This document shows, piece after piece, positions 52,327 through 62,879 of a stretch of DNA of 64,000 bases. Source of the stretch: Limnephilus marmoratus. Taxonomy: Eukaryota; Arthropoda; Insecta; Trichoptera; Limnephilidae. The stretch is taken from positions 72,907,072 through 72,971,071 of the forward strand of contig OU862907.1 in NCBI GenBank assembly GCA_917880885.1, in the 5' to 3' direction. How positions within the stretch are numbered: position 1 is the first letter of the stretch; each line of letters begins with the position of its first letter. The translations under genes were made by a program, and so were the position numbers. The notes under the pieces were generated by a model, which made no database searches, had not been told where the DNA came from, and worked only from the letters and a program-made list of their open reading frames with translations.

Positions 52327-52461
52327 CTGATTTTTTTTCGGAAGTGGATTCCGGATATTTTTTTCGATAAAAGGATTATCGATATCGAATTCCGTAAATG
52401 TCACAGAAACACTCTCTTCCGCACTTGTTCCTGGTTCTAACTTGATGGCGGTGGAATCCAT
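52327..52461 (-). CDS. Orphan first exon of a zinc-finger-type gene
   Basis: ATG at 52461 starts MDSTAIKLEPGTSAEESVS and continues TFTEFDID to a GTATTT donor at 52326-52325; 45 codons, phase 0. The KLEPG-acidic pattern parallels exon 1 of the zinc-finger genes (SIKVEPGSQEE, TDIDIYL). A broken homologue with the same 5' flank is at 10173. No following exon is found in the window: downstream on this strand lie a LINE fragment and hAT debris. It may be part of a disrupted gene. Confidence 0.5.
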
Positions 52462-52594
52462 ACTTTTACATAAGGATCTGCTAATTCTGTTATAAGTTCT
52501 TTAACTTTGTAATGAGGTTGAAATATTTCTTCAGAAATGGACGGATTGATGTTGGTCAAGGAGTATAAAAAGATAAAACGATTAAAGCTATCAT

Positions 52595-52805
52595 TGTTGG
52601 AATCTCCAGGTTGGATTTGAAGGAAAACACGTGTAACATATTTGATCAGCGATATATTTATTTAACTACAATACAATGTTTATCCAACGGGATTCTGTTG
52701 ACAAGTAACGTAACAAACAACGGTTGCTAGGAATCTATTTCCCCAAACCACATACTGGCGGCAGCACCATACAGTACAAATGTAATTAGAACACTACTTC
52801 CAACA
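52595..52805 (-). mobile_element. copia 3' LTR, 211 bp
   Basis: On the minus strand it runs from TGTTGGAAGTAGTG (52805) to GAGATTCCAACA (52595), an inverted 8-bp TGTTGGAA/TTCCAACA at the tips. AAAGGGGCG just upstream on the minus strand is the polypurine tract, now abutting the LINE tail. The last ~124 bp match the 5' LTR remnant at 59828-59951 with few differences. Confidence 0.85.
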
Positions 52806-52984
52806 CGCCCCTTTATTTTATTTATTTATTTATTATTAATTTCAATAGCAAGGTTTGTACATGTATTTATAATGTATAGTATAAGTATAGATCCTTTTTT
52901 TTTCACAGACCTCCTCACTAGGATTTCCTGTTCTGAGGTGGCCTGTAGTTTTTTAAAATATTTGTATTTGGTTATGGATTGACT

Positions 52985-55924
52985 TTATATCGGATTCATG
53001 ATGTTTGTAATTTTATTATCACTTTGATCTCTCAGCCATGTTTTTACTTTTGTTTTAAATATGTTAATTTCCTTTATATTTTTGATTTGATCTGGTAGAG
53101 CATTGTATAATTTCATAGCATGGAATTTATTATTTCTCTGTCCAAAAGATGTGTTCAAACTGGGAGTAACCAGGATGTTATTGCTTACTGCCCTGGTTGA
53201 GTATTTATGTTGGGTAGTGGAGTATTCATATATGTTTTTTTTCAGTTTAAATAAAATATTTTTTGAATAAAGTTTCTGTACATTGAAGACTTGAAAGTTG
53301 TTAAACATTTCTTCCGTCGGAGTTCTAAGCGGAACTTTCAGTATTGTCTTTAGTACTCCTTTTTGGGCTATATTGAGTCGCTCTGTGTGAGTGCTCAAGG
53401 CAGACCCCCATCCAGTTATACCGTACTCTATTTGTGATTGACACAAAGCATAGTATACTTTTTTAATATCGTTTACGTTGAGGATATTACGAATGTTTCT
53501 AAAGAAGTATATGTACCTGGTTAGTTTTTTTGTAATTACGTCAATTTGTGAGTTCCATCGGAGATTATCATCAATTTCAATTCCAAGATATTTGATGCTT
53601 TTGGAGTGTGCTATAGTGGGACAGAGGCATGATAAGCCTTGATTTTGTTGATAAATTCCTTGGCATGTGTGTAATTTGAGATTTAAGTCCTCCGGCGGCT
53701 GCCCTCTGGCTGTTATAGAAAATGTAAGATATTTTGTTTTATTAACATTAAGCGTGAGGGAATTTCTTTTAAGCCAGGTTTGCAGGAGACTAAGCCCGTG
53801 TTCCGCTTCTTTGTAAGTATTTATCCAATCTTTTTCGTTAAATAAAATTACTGTGTCATCAGCAAAACTAATAATTTTTCCTCTTGTTTCTAGGTTACAT
53901 ATATCATTTATGTATATCAAAAACAATATTGGTCCTAGTACGCTTCCTTGCGGTACGCCATGGTTGATTAGGAGAGGTTCGCTTTTTCGCTTATTAATTT
54001 GAACGCTCTATGTACGCTCCATCATATAGCTTTTTAACAAGTTTAGTGTTGTATTTGTCATACCAATTTTTGTAAGTTTAGCAAAAAGTATTTTGTGGTC
54101 TATTGTATCAAAAGCCTTTTGTAAGTCTATGAAGATTGCCAAAGTTTTTTCTCCACTGTCTAAACTTTTAGTGATCATATCTGTAATTTTTTCTATGGCG
54201 TCACTAGTACTTAAGTTCTCCCTAAAACCATACTGTGTTTCGGATAATATTTTATTGTCTTCTAAGTAGGATAAGAGTTGTTTTTTCAATATTCTCTCCA
54301 ATATTTTTGAAAATGTGTTGAGTAGGCTTATTGGTCGGTAATTGTTTATGTCATTTTTACATCCTTGTTTAAAAATTGGTATAACAGTAGCTTTTTTGAG
54401 AGCCGTAGGGAATATGCTTTCAGTTATAGATAGGTTGACTAAGTATGTTAGAGGTACGATAAGTTCTTTACAGAGATATTTTATTGCATTGGTTGTGATT
54501 AAGTCCTCCCCCGAAGAAACATTTGATTTTAGAGAAGAAATTGTGTTTTTGATATCATCAGCTGTAATTTGCTTAAACTCGAGTTTCTTTCCTTGTTCAG
54601 GGAGTTCATTTATTAGTATAGCGTCATTACATTGTGTAGCTTGCTTTGCTAGATTTGATCCTATATTTATGAAAAATTTATTGACGTATTCAAGAATTTG
54701 GTCAGGATTATCAGCGTATGTCCTTGGGACATTGTTTATATTTAGCACGTCAATTGATGTCATGGTAGCAGATTTAGAACTGGTTATTTCATTAATTATT
54801 TGCCACATTTTCCGGGGATTTTGTTTACAATCTACAATTTTTTTCTTGTAGTAGGTTTCTTTTGTATACGTAATAACTTTTTTGCAAATGTTTCTATATC
54901 TTTTGTAGAATCTTAACATGTGTATATCGTATGGATTTTTTTTTAGTTTCTTGTGTAACTCGTCTCTTTTTCTTATGCAGTTTATAACATTCTGTGTAAT
55001 CCATGGTTTAATGTGTACATTTTTATGTGAGATTTTCTTAATAATTTTTGTGGTATTAGAGAGAATATTATTCTGAAAGAGTTCTATGAAGAAATTCCAT
55101 GCATCATTTGCATTGTTCATACTTTGCAGTTTTTTCCAATCGGTACATTGTAGATTATGTTTAATGTCATTCCAGTTTATTTCAGTTTTTTCTATTGTTT
55201 GTGGTCTTTTCTTGATTTTATTTGACTTGTTTATTTTTATTGAAAGTATAGTTGTATAATGATCTGTTATAGTTGAGTTAAATACAATAGTTTGAGTAAT
55301 ATCTTTTGTTTTACTCATTATATGATCTATGCAACTTTCAGTGCTGTCCACTTTTCGAGTAGGTACATTTATTAAGCTTACCAGTCCATGGGATGCTAGC
55401 ATCTGCAGATATTGAATTCTCTTGGGATGTCCATTTTCTAGGATATTTATATTTACATCTCCAATAAAAAATATGTTTTTCGTGTCTTTTAGAAGGCAGA
55501 GTTCCTCGTCTACGGATTTAAGGAATGGGTCGATGTTTCTTGTTGAAGGCGATCGGTAGATTGCTAATATAGCCTTTTCTTTTCCGATTTTAATTTTTAG
55601 ACAATTGGCATCTGTGATAATAATTTCCTCAACTTCGGCTTTTATTTCGTTTTTAATGTATATAATTACACCATCGTTTTGTCTTTTGTTATTCAAACTT
55701 GAGTAGGTGGTATATCCAGCTATTTCCAAATTCATGTATTTATGATTTATCCAACATTCAGTAAGTATTATTATGTGTAGATTAACTTTTAAATATTTCA
55801 GTAAAATTTGTAATTCATCAAAATTTTTTCTGATGCTTCTTATGTTTTTGTGCAATATATTAAAAGAGTTGTTTTTTATCATTGATAGGTCATTTGGTTC
55901 CGAGGTTAGTATAGTGTCAGTCAT
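52985..55924 (-). pseudogene. LINE ORF2 (endonuclease-RT), one nonsense codon
   Basis: 980 codons in one frame, interrupted only by TAG at 54010-54008 (codon 639). Residues about 20-240 form an APE-type endonuclease (NIRSIRKNFDEL, LTECWIN, AIYRSPST, FFIGDVNINIL, CIDHIM, ITDHY). The reverse transcriptase starts near residue 480 (KKATVIPIFKQG, NYRPISLLNTFSKILERI, TQYGFRENLST, IFIDLQKAFDTIDH). After the stop come GVPQGSVLGPILF, the catalytic IISFADDTVILF and the LGIEIDDNLRW/YGITGWG C-terminal region. It would copy element RNA at a nicked target (family knowledge). Apart from the stop it looks young. Confidence 0.9.
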
Positions 55925-55969
55925 TTTTTTACTTTAATTCATAAATGTTGTTTCGAAGTGCCTTTTTTT

Positions 55970-56208
55970 ACACAATATTTTTAATATCATCTATATGTTT
56001 GATGTAGATTATTTTTTCGGTTGGCATTTTTCGAGTCATTATTTTTCCATCTTTACACCAAACGTAAGAATAGTTTTTTTCTTTTGCAGCTTTTTTTTAT
56101 TTTCCAGAGCAGTTCCCTTTGATATGAGCTCAATTCTTCTGCAATATAGATTGTTTCAGTAGTGATGTCTTTTACATTTGTACTTGTTATAATCATAAAC
56201 ATTTTTTG
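55970..56208 (-). pseudogene. LINE ORF1 C-terminal remnant
   Basis: Minus-strand fragments IYIAEELSSYQRELLWKIKK and, after a one-base frame change, YSYVWCKDGKIMTRK and IYIKHIDDIKNIV end about 45 bp before the ORF2 start. VWC.DGK.. is the usual end of ORF1 proteins in this type of insect LINE (inference from family resemblance). Confidence 0.6.
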
Positions 56209-56494
56209 TTATTCCAATTTCAAGAGTTTTCTTAACTTAACAAACTTTGGCTTGCTCAAGGATTTGGTTAATATATCAGCAATATTTTCATCAGTATCGA
56301 TCTTGACAATATCAATATTTCCATTCTCATAACTCTCATGCACGTAGTGATACTGAACCTCTATGTATTTAGACTTTTTAGAAAAATTTCCGCTTTTAGC
56401 AATTGATACCGCTCCAGAATTATCCTCATACATTTTGACTGGATCATTCAATTTAATTTTGAACACTTCACTTACTAAACCCTTCACAAACTTC
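56209..56494 (-). pseudogene. copia RNase H, C-terminal part
   Basis: The frame ending at TAA 56209-56211 contains KMYEDNSGAVSIAKSGN, SKYIEVQYHYVHE (the RSKHIDIRYHF-like motif) and ADILTKSLSKPKF, the end of copia pol. It lies in a different frame from the RT and directly adjoins it: about 200 residues that normally separate them (rest of RT thumb, start of RNase H) are absent. The junction carries GGAATTGA twice in tandem. Confidence 0.85.
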
Positions 56495-57283
56495 AATTCC
56501 GTCAATTCCGATATAATTACTCACTGGACCCATGTCCTTCATTCTGAAACGTTTAGATAATTCATCTTTCACTCTTTGCACTCTCTTCAAGTCTTTGCCA
56601 CATACCAACAAATCATCAACAAATATCAAAATATAAATCGAATCATTTCCCTCGTTTCTCACGTACAAACAATAATCATGAGTGCTTCTACTAAACTTTG
56701 ATTCAACCAAGAAACTGTGAAAACATTCGTACCATGACCTCGGACTCTCTCTCAACCCATAAAGTGATTTTCTTAATTTATTAACTTTACCGGATCCATC
56801 ATCATAACCAGGAGGTTGTTTGATGTATACTTCAGACATTATTTTTCCGTTTAAAAAAGCTGTTTCCACATCCATTTGTTCAACATTCAATTTGTTTTGA
56901 CAACTATACGATAATAAAATCTTCAGAGTTTCCATTTTTGCAACTGGTGAATAAGTGTTTTCAACTTGCTCATTTTGTTGATATCCCCTTACAACCAATC
57001 TAGCTTTAAACAAATCATCAGACTTCTTTTTAAAGATCCATTTAACATCAATAGCTTTCTTATCATCAGGTTTTTCTACTAGACTCCATGTTTCATTCTT
57101 CTCAATACAATTAATTTCTCTATTCATTGCATTTACCCATTCACCGGACTCTTCATGTTCAATTGCCTCTTCAAACGTATTCGGTACATCTGCATTGCAA
57201 CAATGTACGTACACACAGTAACTCACGAAATCGTCGTTCACATATTTCTTATTCGGTTTTCTTTCTCGCATTGAACGTCTCAC
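56468..57283 (-). pseudogene. copia reverse transcriptase
   Basis: An open 271-codon stretch: W..AM..EI..IEKN.TW motif (EWVNAMNREINCIEKNETW), KARLVVRGYQQ, VEQMDVETAFLNG, LYGLRESPRSWY and the catalytic ILIFVDDLLVCG, ending MKDMGPVSNYIGI where the deletion begins. This is the standard copia RT order. The final dozen codons are out-of-frame sequence from the RNase H side. Confidence 0.9.
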
Positions 57284-57535
57284 TGATACATCTTCACTTA
57301 CTTTTTTGTCACTCTCATTCTCTCCATTTGACTCAGCAGACTCATAAATGGATTAATTTTTATTTTCTTCTCCAACAATATCATCCACACTTTCATCAGA
57401 CTCATTTGTAATCATCTCATTCTCTTGATTTTCGAACCCAATGTATTTATTATCGTTTTGAACAATATCAAGGTGTCGCGCTACGATTATTTTGTTGTTT
57501 ATCAAGACACGATAGCCAACTTCGCAATACCCTAA
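57284..57535 (-). pseudogene. copia integrase-RT linker
   Basis: Acidic linker (ENQENEMITNESDESVDDIV) between integrase and RT. It contains a TAA at 57355-57353, and the integrase frame shifts near 57535. Confidence 0.7.
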
Positions 57536-58143
57536 TAAAATTCCAATTTCGCTTTATCATCCCACTTTGATTTTCTCAATTGCTCTGGTGTTCGGACATA
57601 AACTCTACTCCCATACAAACGTAGATTGTTTACATTTGGTTTGACTTTAAAAAATATTTCATAAGGCGTTTTCATTTCAATGGTATTTGCAAGTGTCCTG
57701 TTTCTCAAATACGTTGCTGCTTTAATCACTTCGGGCCAATATCGAATATTTACTTTGGCTTCTTTTAACAAACATCTAGCATTGTCCATAATTGTACGAT
57801 TGAATCTCTCAGCTACCCCATTTAATTCGTGAACATATGGCGGACAAGGCATAACTCGAATACCCTTTTTTCTCACAAACTGATCAATTTTCCTGTTAAT
57901 AAACTCGGTGCCATTGTCACATCTCAAAATTTTTATTCTTTTCCCTGTAATGTTCTTGACTTCATTTACATAACTCACAAAGCAATCATAGACTTGATCT
58001 TTGGATTTGATACAATAAACTCTCGCCAATTTACTGTAATCATCAATGAAACTCAAAAAATATTTTTCCCCACAATTTCCGACTGTTGGGTGAGGCCCAT
58101 TAATATCTGTATGAACGATCTCTAGTACTTCAGTTGCTTGTTT
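57532..58143 (-). pseudogene. copia integrase core
   Basis: In frame after the TGA at 58146-58144: HTDINGPH (first Asp), LRCDNGTEFIN (second Asp) and HELNGVAERFNRT (Glu) give the D,D,E catalytic triad, followed by WPEVIKAATYLRNR and TPYEIFF, usual for copia integrase. The zinc-binding HHCC part is upstream of the stop (HRTLGHVNFNYL ... CATCIESKMH). Confidence 0.9.
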
Positions 58144-59160
58144 TCACTTGTTATCGAAAGGCAAATTATGCATCTTTGATTCAATACATGTAGCACATTT
58201 CAAAATCTCAGACTCTAGTTTTTTTGGCAATCCAATTACAAGTTCTTTTTCACTTAATGTTTTTAAATAATTGAAATTTACGTGACCCAATGTACGATGC
58301 CATTTTTCTTTCAAGGTCATTCCTCCATCATTACTACTAGACATTGTATTATTTATTTCACTCAATTTTCCGTCTCTCTTGATAAAGCTTGTCATGAAAT
58401 ACAAATTATTCTCTTTTACCGCAATTGCTATCAACTCATTATTTTGATTATACACTTCGGAAACATCATCGTACGAAATAATTGAATTGTTCATCGTAAC
58501 TTTTGCATAGCTCATTAGATTTGATCTCATGTCACGCACATAAAAAACATTCAACATAGTTACCATACTCTCTCTACCATTTACCACAAACAATGCTTTT
58601 ACTTTACCAATTTTCGTCGCTTTCATTACTCTACCATCTCCTAATTTTACATCAATGGGATTTTTTAAAATTATACATTCATCGAATAATTCATCGTCAT
58701 TAATAATATGGTCAGTACATCCACTATCCAGGATCCAGATTATTTCATTTTCATTTCTGTTCCTCTCATTCTTAATTTCAGTTTTATTCACTTGAGTCAC
58801 AAAAACATTACTAGAGTTCCCAAATTGATTTTGCTCACTACTCGACGCTGTGTTGACACCTGCATGGTATAAACCTCTGTTGCCTCTGAAGTCGCCTCTG
58901 CCTCTGTTGTTGTTATTGCCTCTGTAGCTGTTGCTCCCTCGATAATTCTTACTGCCTTGGTAACTGTATCCTCCTCTGTTTGGCCGACCTCCTTGATATG
59001 TTTGATTTGACTGTTCTCTGCTTCTGCATTCCCTCAATATGTGGCCAGCTTTGCCGCAGTTGTAACACTTTTTCGTCTCTGTACTAAAAGCACTCGCTTT
59101 CATAGACTCATCACCATCTTTGTTCTTGTCTTTCACTTGACTTTGATTTTTTTTTTCCAT
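58144..59160 (-). pseudogene. copia Gag zinc knuckle, protease, pre-integrase
   Basis: A 338-codon open stretch with CYNCGKAGHILREC (CCHC knuckle) near residue 33, a Gly/Arg/Asn-rich region, WILDSGCTDHI (protease active site DSG) near residue 147 and WHRTLGHVNFNYLKTL...CATCIESKMH (integrase zinc domain). It ends at TGA 58146-58144, after which the same frame goes on into the integrase core. Confidence 0.9.
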
Positions 59161-59715
59161 TTTAACTTGATTTTGCTTTTTAGAAATTACACTGTTCTAT
59201 CTATCCTCTGTCGGTAAAACATCAATCAAGTCCCCAATGTAACTATATGATTCTGGGAAAGACTTGATCAAACAATTTAATATTTCTTCGTCCTGAATTT
59301 TCGCCCCTGCGGCTTTCACTTCATTAACCGATTTTTCGAAGTCATCAAAAAATTTCTTGGTGTCTGAATAATTTACAAGTTTTATTTTTTCTAGTTCGTT
59401 TCTTTTCACAATTTGTAGGGCTGTCGATTCTTTTAAGTGCTCTCTGTCAAATTGTTTTATTATTTAAAATGTGGACGGTAGGTGCTTCACATACTCTAAC
59501 TGCTTGTTCGAAATGGCACTGTAAATGTAATTTGTTGCTTGTATGTCTTTATCATTCCACTCGGTTTCACTTTCAGTTGTTATTAGTCTTTCTCTTGTGG
59601 CCACAACATAACATTTTTTTTACTGTAGGAACTTCAAAATTCGGGTTTTCCAATTTGAATAGTCTTGTCCATCAAAAATTGGAATAAGCACATCATCTTG
59701 TTTCACGTACGCCAT
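59161..59715 (-). pseudogene. copia Gag, N-terminal part
   Basis: ATG at 59715 starts MAYVKQDDVLIPIFDGQDYS, then NWKTRILKFLQ and a stop. After frame breaks, ETEWNDKDIQATNYIYSAIS and the piece 59409-59197 (FFDDFEKSVNEVKAAGAKI, LLN-like CLIKSFPESY) follow. F.G.NY..W and the LPESY/SFPESY motif are typical of copia Gag (UBN2 type). At least two stops are present. Confidence 0.85.
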
Positions 59716-59798
59716 TTTTTTTTTCGTCACAACGGCTCACCGCATTCACGTGTTCCACAATTTCACAACTTTATTCTTTTTCTTTATCTTACTATTTT

Positions 59799-59827
59799 TT
59801 CCGTATCAAACCATAGAACTGCTACCA
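59799..59827 (-). promoter_or_regulatory. copia primer-binding site, initiator tRNA-Met type
   Basis: Directly inside the 5' LTR the minus strand reads TGGTAGCAG, then, after four mismatched bases, ATGGTTTGAT. The complement of the initiator tRNA-Met 3' end is TGGTAGCAGAGGATGGTTTC (known tRNA), so 9 bp of CCA-proximal match plus an aligned ATGGTTT block identify it. Confidence 0.75.
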
Positions 59828-59951
59828 TGTTGGAATCTCCAGGATAGATTTGAAGGAAAACACGTGTAACATATTTGATCAGCGATATATTTATTTAACT
59901 ACAATACAATGTTTATCCAACGGGATTCTGTTGACAAGTAACGTAACAAAC
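59828..59951 (-). mobile_element. copia 5' LTR, truncated
   Basis: Matches the last 124 bp of the 211-bp 3' LTR, ending TTCCAACA next to the primer site. The first 87 bp (most of U3) are missing and replaced by unrelated sequence from 59952. Confidence 0.85.
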
Positions 59952-60619
59952 CGTCGCTTTAGTTCGTTTTACTCCAACAGACCAAAACGTGAATCGTGAG
60001 AAACAGCGCTTTAAAGTTTTTTTTACGAAAAAGGCATATAAAATGAAATTAGCTAAATTGTAAGTCTACTAAAATATTTTAAAGTATTACAAATTGTTTT
60101 TTTTAAGTACAATATGTTCTAAATGTATAAAATTACGCAGAAAACACGTTTTTAATTTGGATGTTGGCCAAAGTGACGAATTCTTGTTTGCGAAAGTTGG
60201 ATATTGGACAAAGGACACTGGATGTTAGACAAGAGCGCGTACTCTTGCGTGAAGTTACTTTATCTAACGTGCTTGGCATTACAGGGAGATCGGAAAGCAT
60301 TTCAATTCATTGAACTTTGATAGGTACTTATGAATTTAGCTTTATGTGTCCTATGTTTTCGCGGTGAGACCTAAATATTCGGGTGTGATTTTTAAATAGT
60401 TTCTTATAACATTCGACAATTTTTTAGAAATAATTTGTTTCTTGGTTGGGAAACAAGTTTCAAGAGTAAGTTTTTGTAAAATAATAACATCGTAAAATCA
60501 TCAATGAAAACGTACGTTTTCAGACAATTATACTTATTAAATAATGTTTCAGGCGTGTTTTATTGTTGGCTGCTAGTCATCAACCGTTAGTCATCAGATA
60601 GGTCCTACGTTGATTAGTT
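59952..60619. other. No recognisable feature
   Basis: Non-coding, AT-rich. GATGTTGGCC/GTTGGATATTGGAC/CTGGATGTTAGAC words recur near 60160-60230, a weak short repeat. Confidence 0.3.
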
Positions 60620-61430
60620 ATTATTTGTGAGGCGGGTATGGGTACCGCCGCTCCGGGAACCATTTATTGGATAACGAACACCTCTGCCATAGGTCACCCC
60701 AAGTGGTTCGCTGCGTTTGGTGACTTAGCAGGGGTGGCCGGGTTCGTGGTGTGAGTTTTGTCTGGATCCTGGCGACGGATGCGTCTGCCCACAAACTGCG
60801 TGGCAGGCCGGATCGGGAAAGACTGGTTAAGGAAGATCTGTTAACCTCTCCAGCAGGACTCTCGGAACATCGCTTTACCCGCAATGGGGAGGGATTGATT
60901 CATACGTGCGTCACTCCTTGACACACTGACTCCCAGATTCCTACCCACCCCTCATACCTTTTTCTTCCCACAACTTCCTCTACTTCCTTCCCAAAAATGA
61001 CAGGCCCTGAGGGGAATTATTTTCCTCAGGGCCTCCTGTGTGGAGCTGTGAAAAGGTCTCCCCAAGTAGTTCGCTACGTTTGGTGACTTAGCAAGAGTTC
61101 CTGGGTTCATGGGGTGAGGTTTGTCCAGGTCTTGATGGCGGATGAGTCTGCCCACCAGCTGCGTGGCGGGCCGGATCGAGAGAGACTGCGTGAAGGAGTC
61201 CTTTGGACCTTTCCAGCCGGACTCTCTCGACCCCATTGCCTTGCACCGCAGTTGGAAGGACAGTTTCTTACGTCCGTCACTCTTATACACACTAACCCCC
61301 AGATTCCTACCCACTTCTCATTCCTATTTCCATCCAAGAACTTCCTATTCTTCCTTTCCTCAAAAAGACCCTCCACACAGCTTTCCCTTGTAGGCCCTGA
61401 GAACATATATTGTAAAGCGTTTTTGCACTA
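60620..61430 (-). repeat. Two tandem copies of dispersed repeat S
   Basis: Units at about 60690-61054 and 61055-61400 share GGTGACTTAGCA, GTTTGTC(T/C)(G/A)G, GTCTGCCCAC, CGTGGC(A/G)GGCCGGATCG, CAGATTCCTACCCAC and, between them, the GGCCCTGA...CTCAGGGCC(T)CC inverted block. They are in opposite orientation to 61945-62370 and 30003-30330. Not coding. Confidence 0.7.
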
Positions 61431-61944
61431 AAACAATGCTATTCAAATTATCCATATAATACATACTCGTATTATTTTTATCATAATTATTACGGCATAC
61501 AAATCGGAAATTTAGTATGATCAGACCCGAAAGGATGGATTGATTTACATGACTTTATTTTTTGTTAATACTGCACAAGAGTCCCAACCGCTCCCAACCG
61601 CCTGGACCAAGTCAGGCTATACATAGCATACCCAATTTTGTGAGGCTGGATGTAGCGGGAAGGGGATACAGTTATGAAGGTTGTTAAGTACCTGGTTATT
61701 CAGATCGAGTGAACAACTAGGGCTAAAGCCATTTCAAGCAATGCTTCAATTCGAAATGGCGGTCTTACATCAGGGTGATACTGAGAGTATCTTCCACTCT
61801 GGAACGTGTCGCAAATACAGCATGTATATATATTTTTTTTATTAATTTGTGTTATTTCACTATTTAAACATAAAAAAAAAACACATTACACGTACGTTTT
61901 TTTAATGGTTAAAGTTGTGAAATATGTATATATATTTTTAGATT
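61431..61944. other. No recognisable feature
   Basis: Non-coding sequence between opposing S repeats; TCCCAACCGC is repeated in tandem near 61583. Confidence 0.3.
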
Positions 61945-62370
61945 AGCTCCACACAGGTGGCCCTGAGGAAAATAATTTCACTTTGGAGGAGTCTTTATAA
62001 GGAAGGTAAGGATAGGAAATTTGGGTAGAAAAAGGGTATGAGGGGTGGGTAGGAATCGGGGGGGTCAGTGTGTCCGGAAGTGACGGACGTATGAATTCAT
62101 CTCTCCAATTGCGGTGCAAGGCGAGAGTCGGGAGAGTCCGGCTGGAAAGGTCAAAAAGCCTCCCTTAACCAGTCTCTCTCTCGCCACGCAGCAGGTGGGC
62201 AGTCGTATCCGCCGCCAAGACCTGGAAGAACTTCACCCCATGAACCCGGGCACCCTTGCTAAGTCACCAAACGTAGCGAACCACTCGGGGTGACCTATGG
62301 CAGAGATGGTGGTTATCCAATAAATGGTTCCCGGGACGGTGGTACCCATACCCGCCCCCCAAAATAAACA
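61945..62370 (+). repeat. Dispersed repeat S, best plus-strand copy
   Basis: CTCCACACAGGTGGCCCTGA, GAGGGGTGGGTAGGAATC, GGAAAGGTC, CCAGTCTCTCTCTCG, CAGTCGTATCCGCCGCCAAG and GGGGTGACCTATGGCAG follow in order and end near CCCGCCCCCCAAAATA. Inverted relative to 60620-61430. Confidence 0.7.
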
Positions 62371-62879
62371 AATCTCCCAAAATAAAAATTACTTGTGCAC
62401 GATGGGATTGAAATTTGCGATATCCGGATCGCTAGTTGAGAGTCTTACCCTCGACCACAGGAGGCCGTCGTGTGATAACAGAAGTGTAGTATCCAACATT
62501 TTAAAATAAAAAGTTAACTCGAAGGATTTTGAAACACAATAGATAGCTACAAGTTCTTTATAAATGTGTAAAACAATAGACGACGAGTTCTTTTTTAAAA
62601 TGACCCTATGTTCGAACACATGGGATGTGATTTACATCTATTACACAATACAGACTTGTAAAAAAAGAGGTCATAAAACAATCCTAACCACTAACCACAT
62701 TTTTAGCTTCATAACAAATGAATTCCAGTATTTGAGGTGCCACTTAGTTGGGCCAAATTATTAGAAGGGTTGCAAAAGGGGCTGAAATAAATGAACTGGA
62801 AATTGATCTAGGTAAAAAAAGTCAAATGAATGGGATACCTAATCATTAAAAATGTGCGAATAGTAATAACATTTTTATT
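62371..62879. other. No recognisable feature
   Basis: Non-coding, AT-rich. Confidence 0.3.

Larger units (their letters stand above)
52806..56208 (-). mobile_element. Nearly complete LINE inserted in copia
   Basis: A minus-oriented LINE starts near 56208 with the carboxyl remnant of ORF1 and runs through ORF2 (55924-52985) and a short 3' UTR to a TAAA-type tail at about 52835-52812. It lies between the copia RNase H stop (56209-56211) and the copia polypurine tract, splitting the 3' end of that element. 5'-truncated within ORF1. Confidence 0.85.
52595..59951 (-). mobile_element. Degenerate Ty1/copia element with nested LINE
   Basis: In minus orientation the order is 5' LTR remnant (59951-59828), primer site, gag, protease, integrase, reverse transcriptase, RNase H, nested LINE, 3' LTR (52805-52595): the copia order with integrase before RT. 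LTR ends are TGTTGGAA...TTCCAACA. Flanking 5-bp windows differ, consistent with loss of the outer end of the 5' LTR. Multiple stops, frameshifts and an internal deletion make it inactive. Confidence 0.92.

Noticed and set aside
54342..54851. 169-codon plus-strand frame
   Set aside because: Antisense of the LINE reverse transcriptase.
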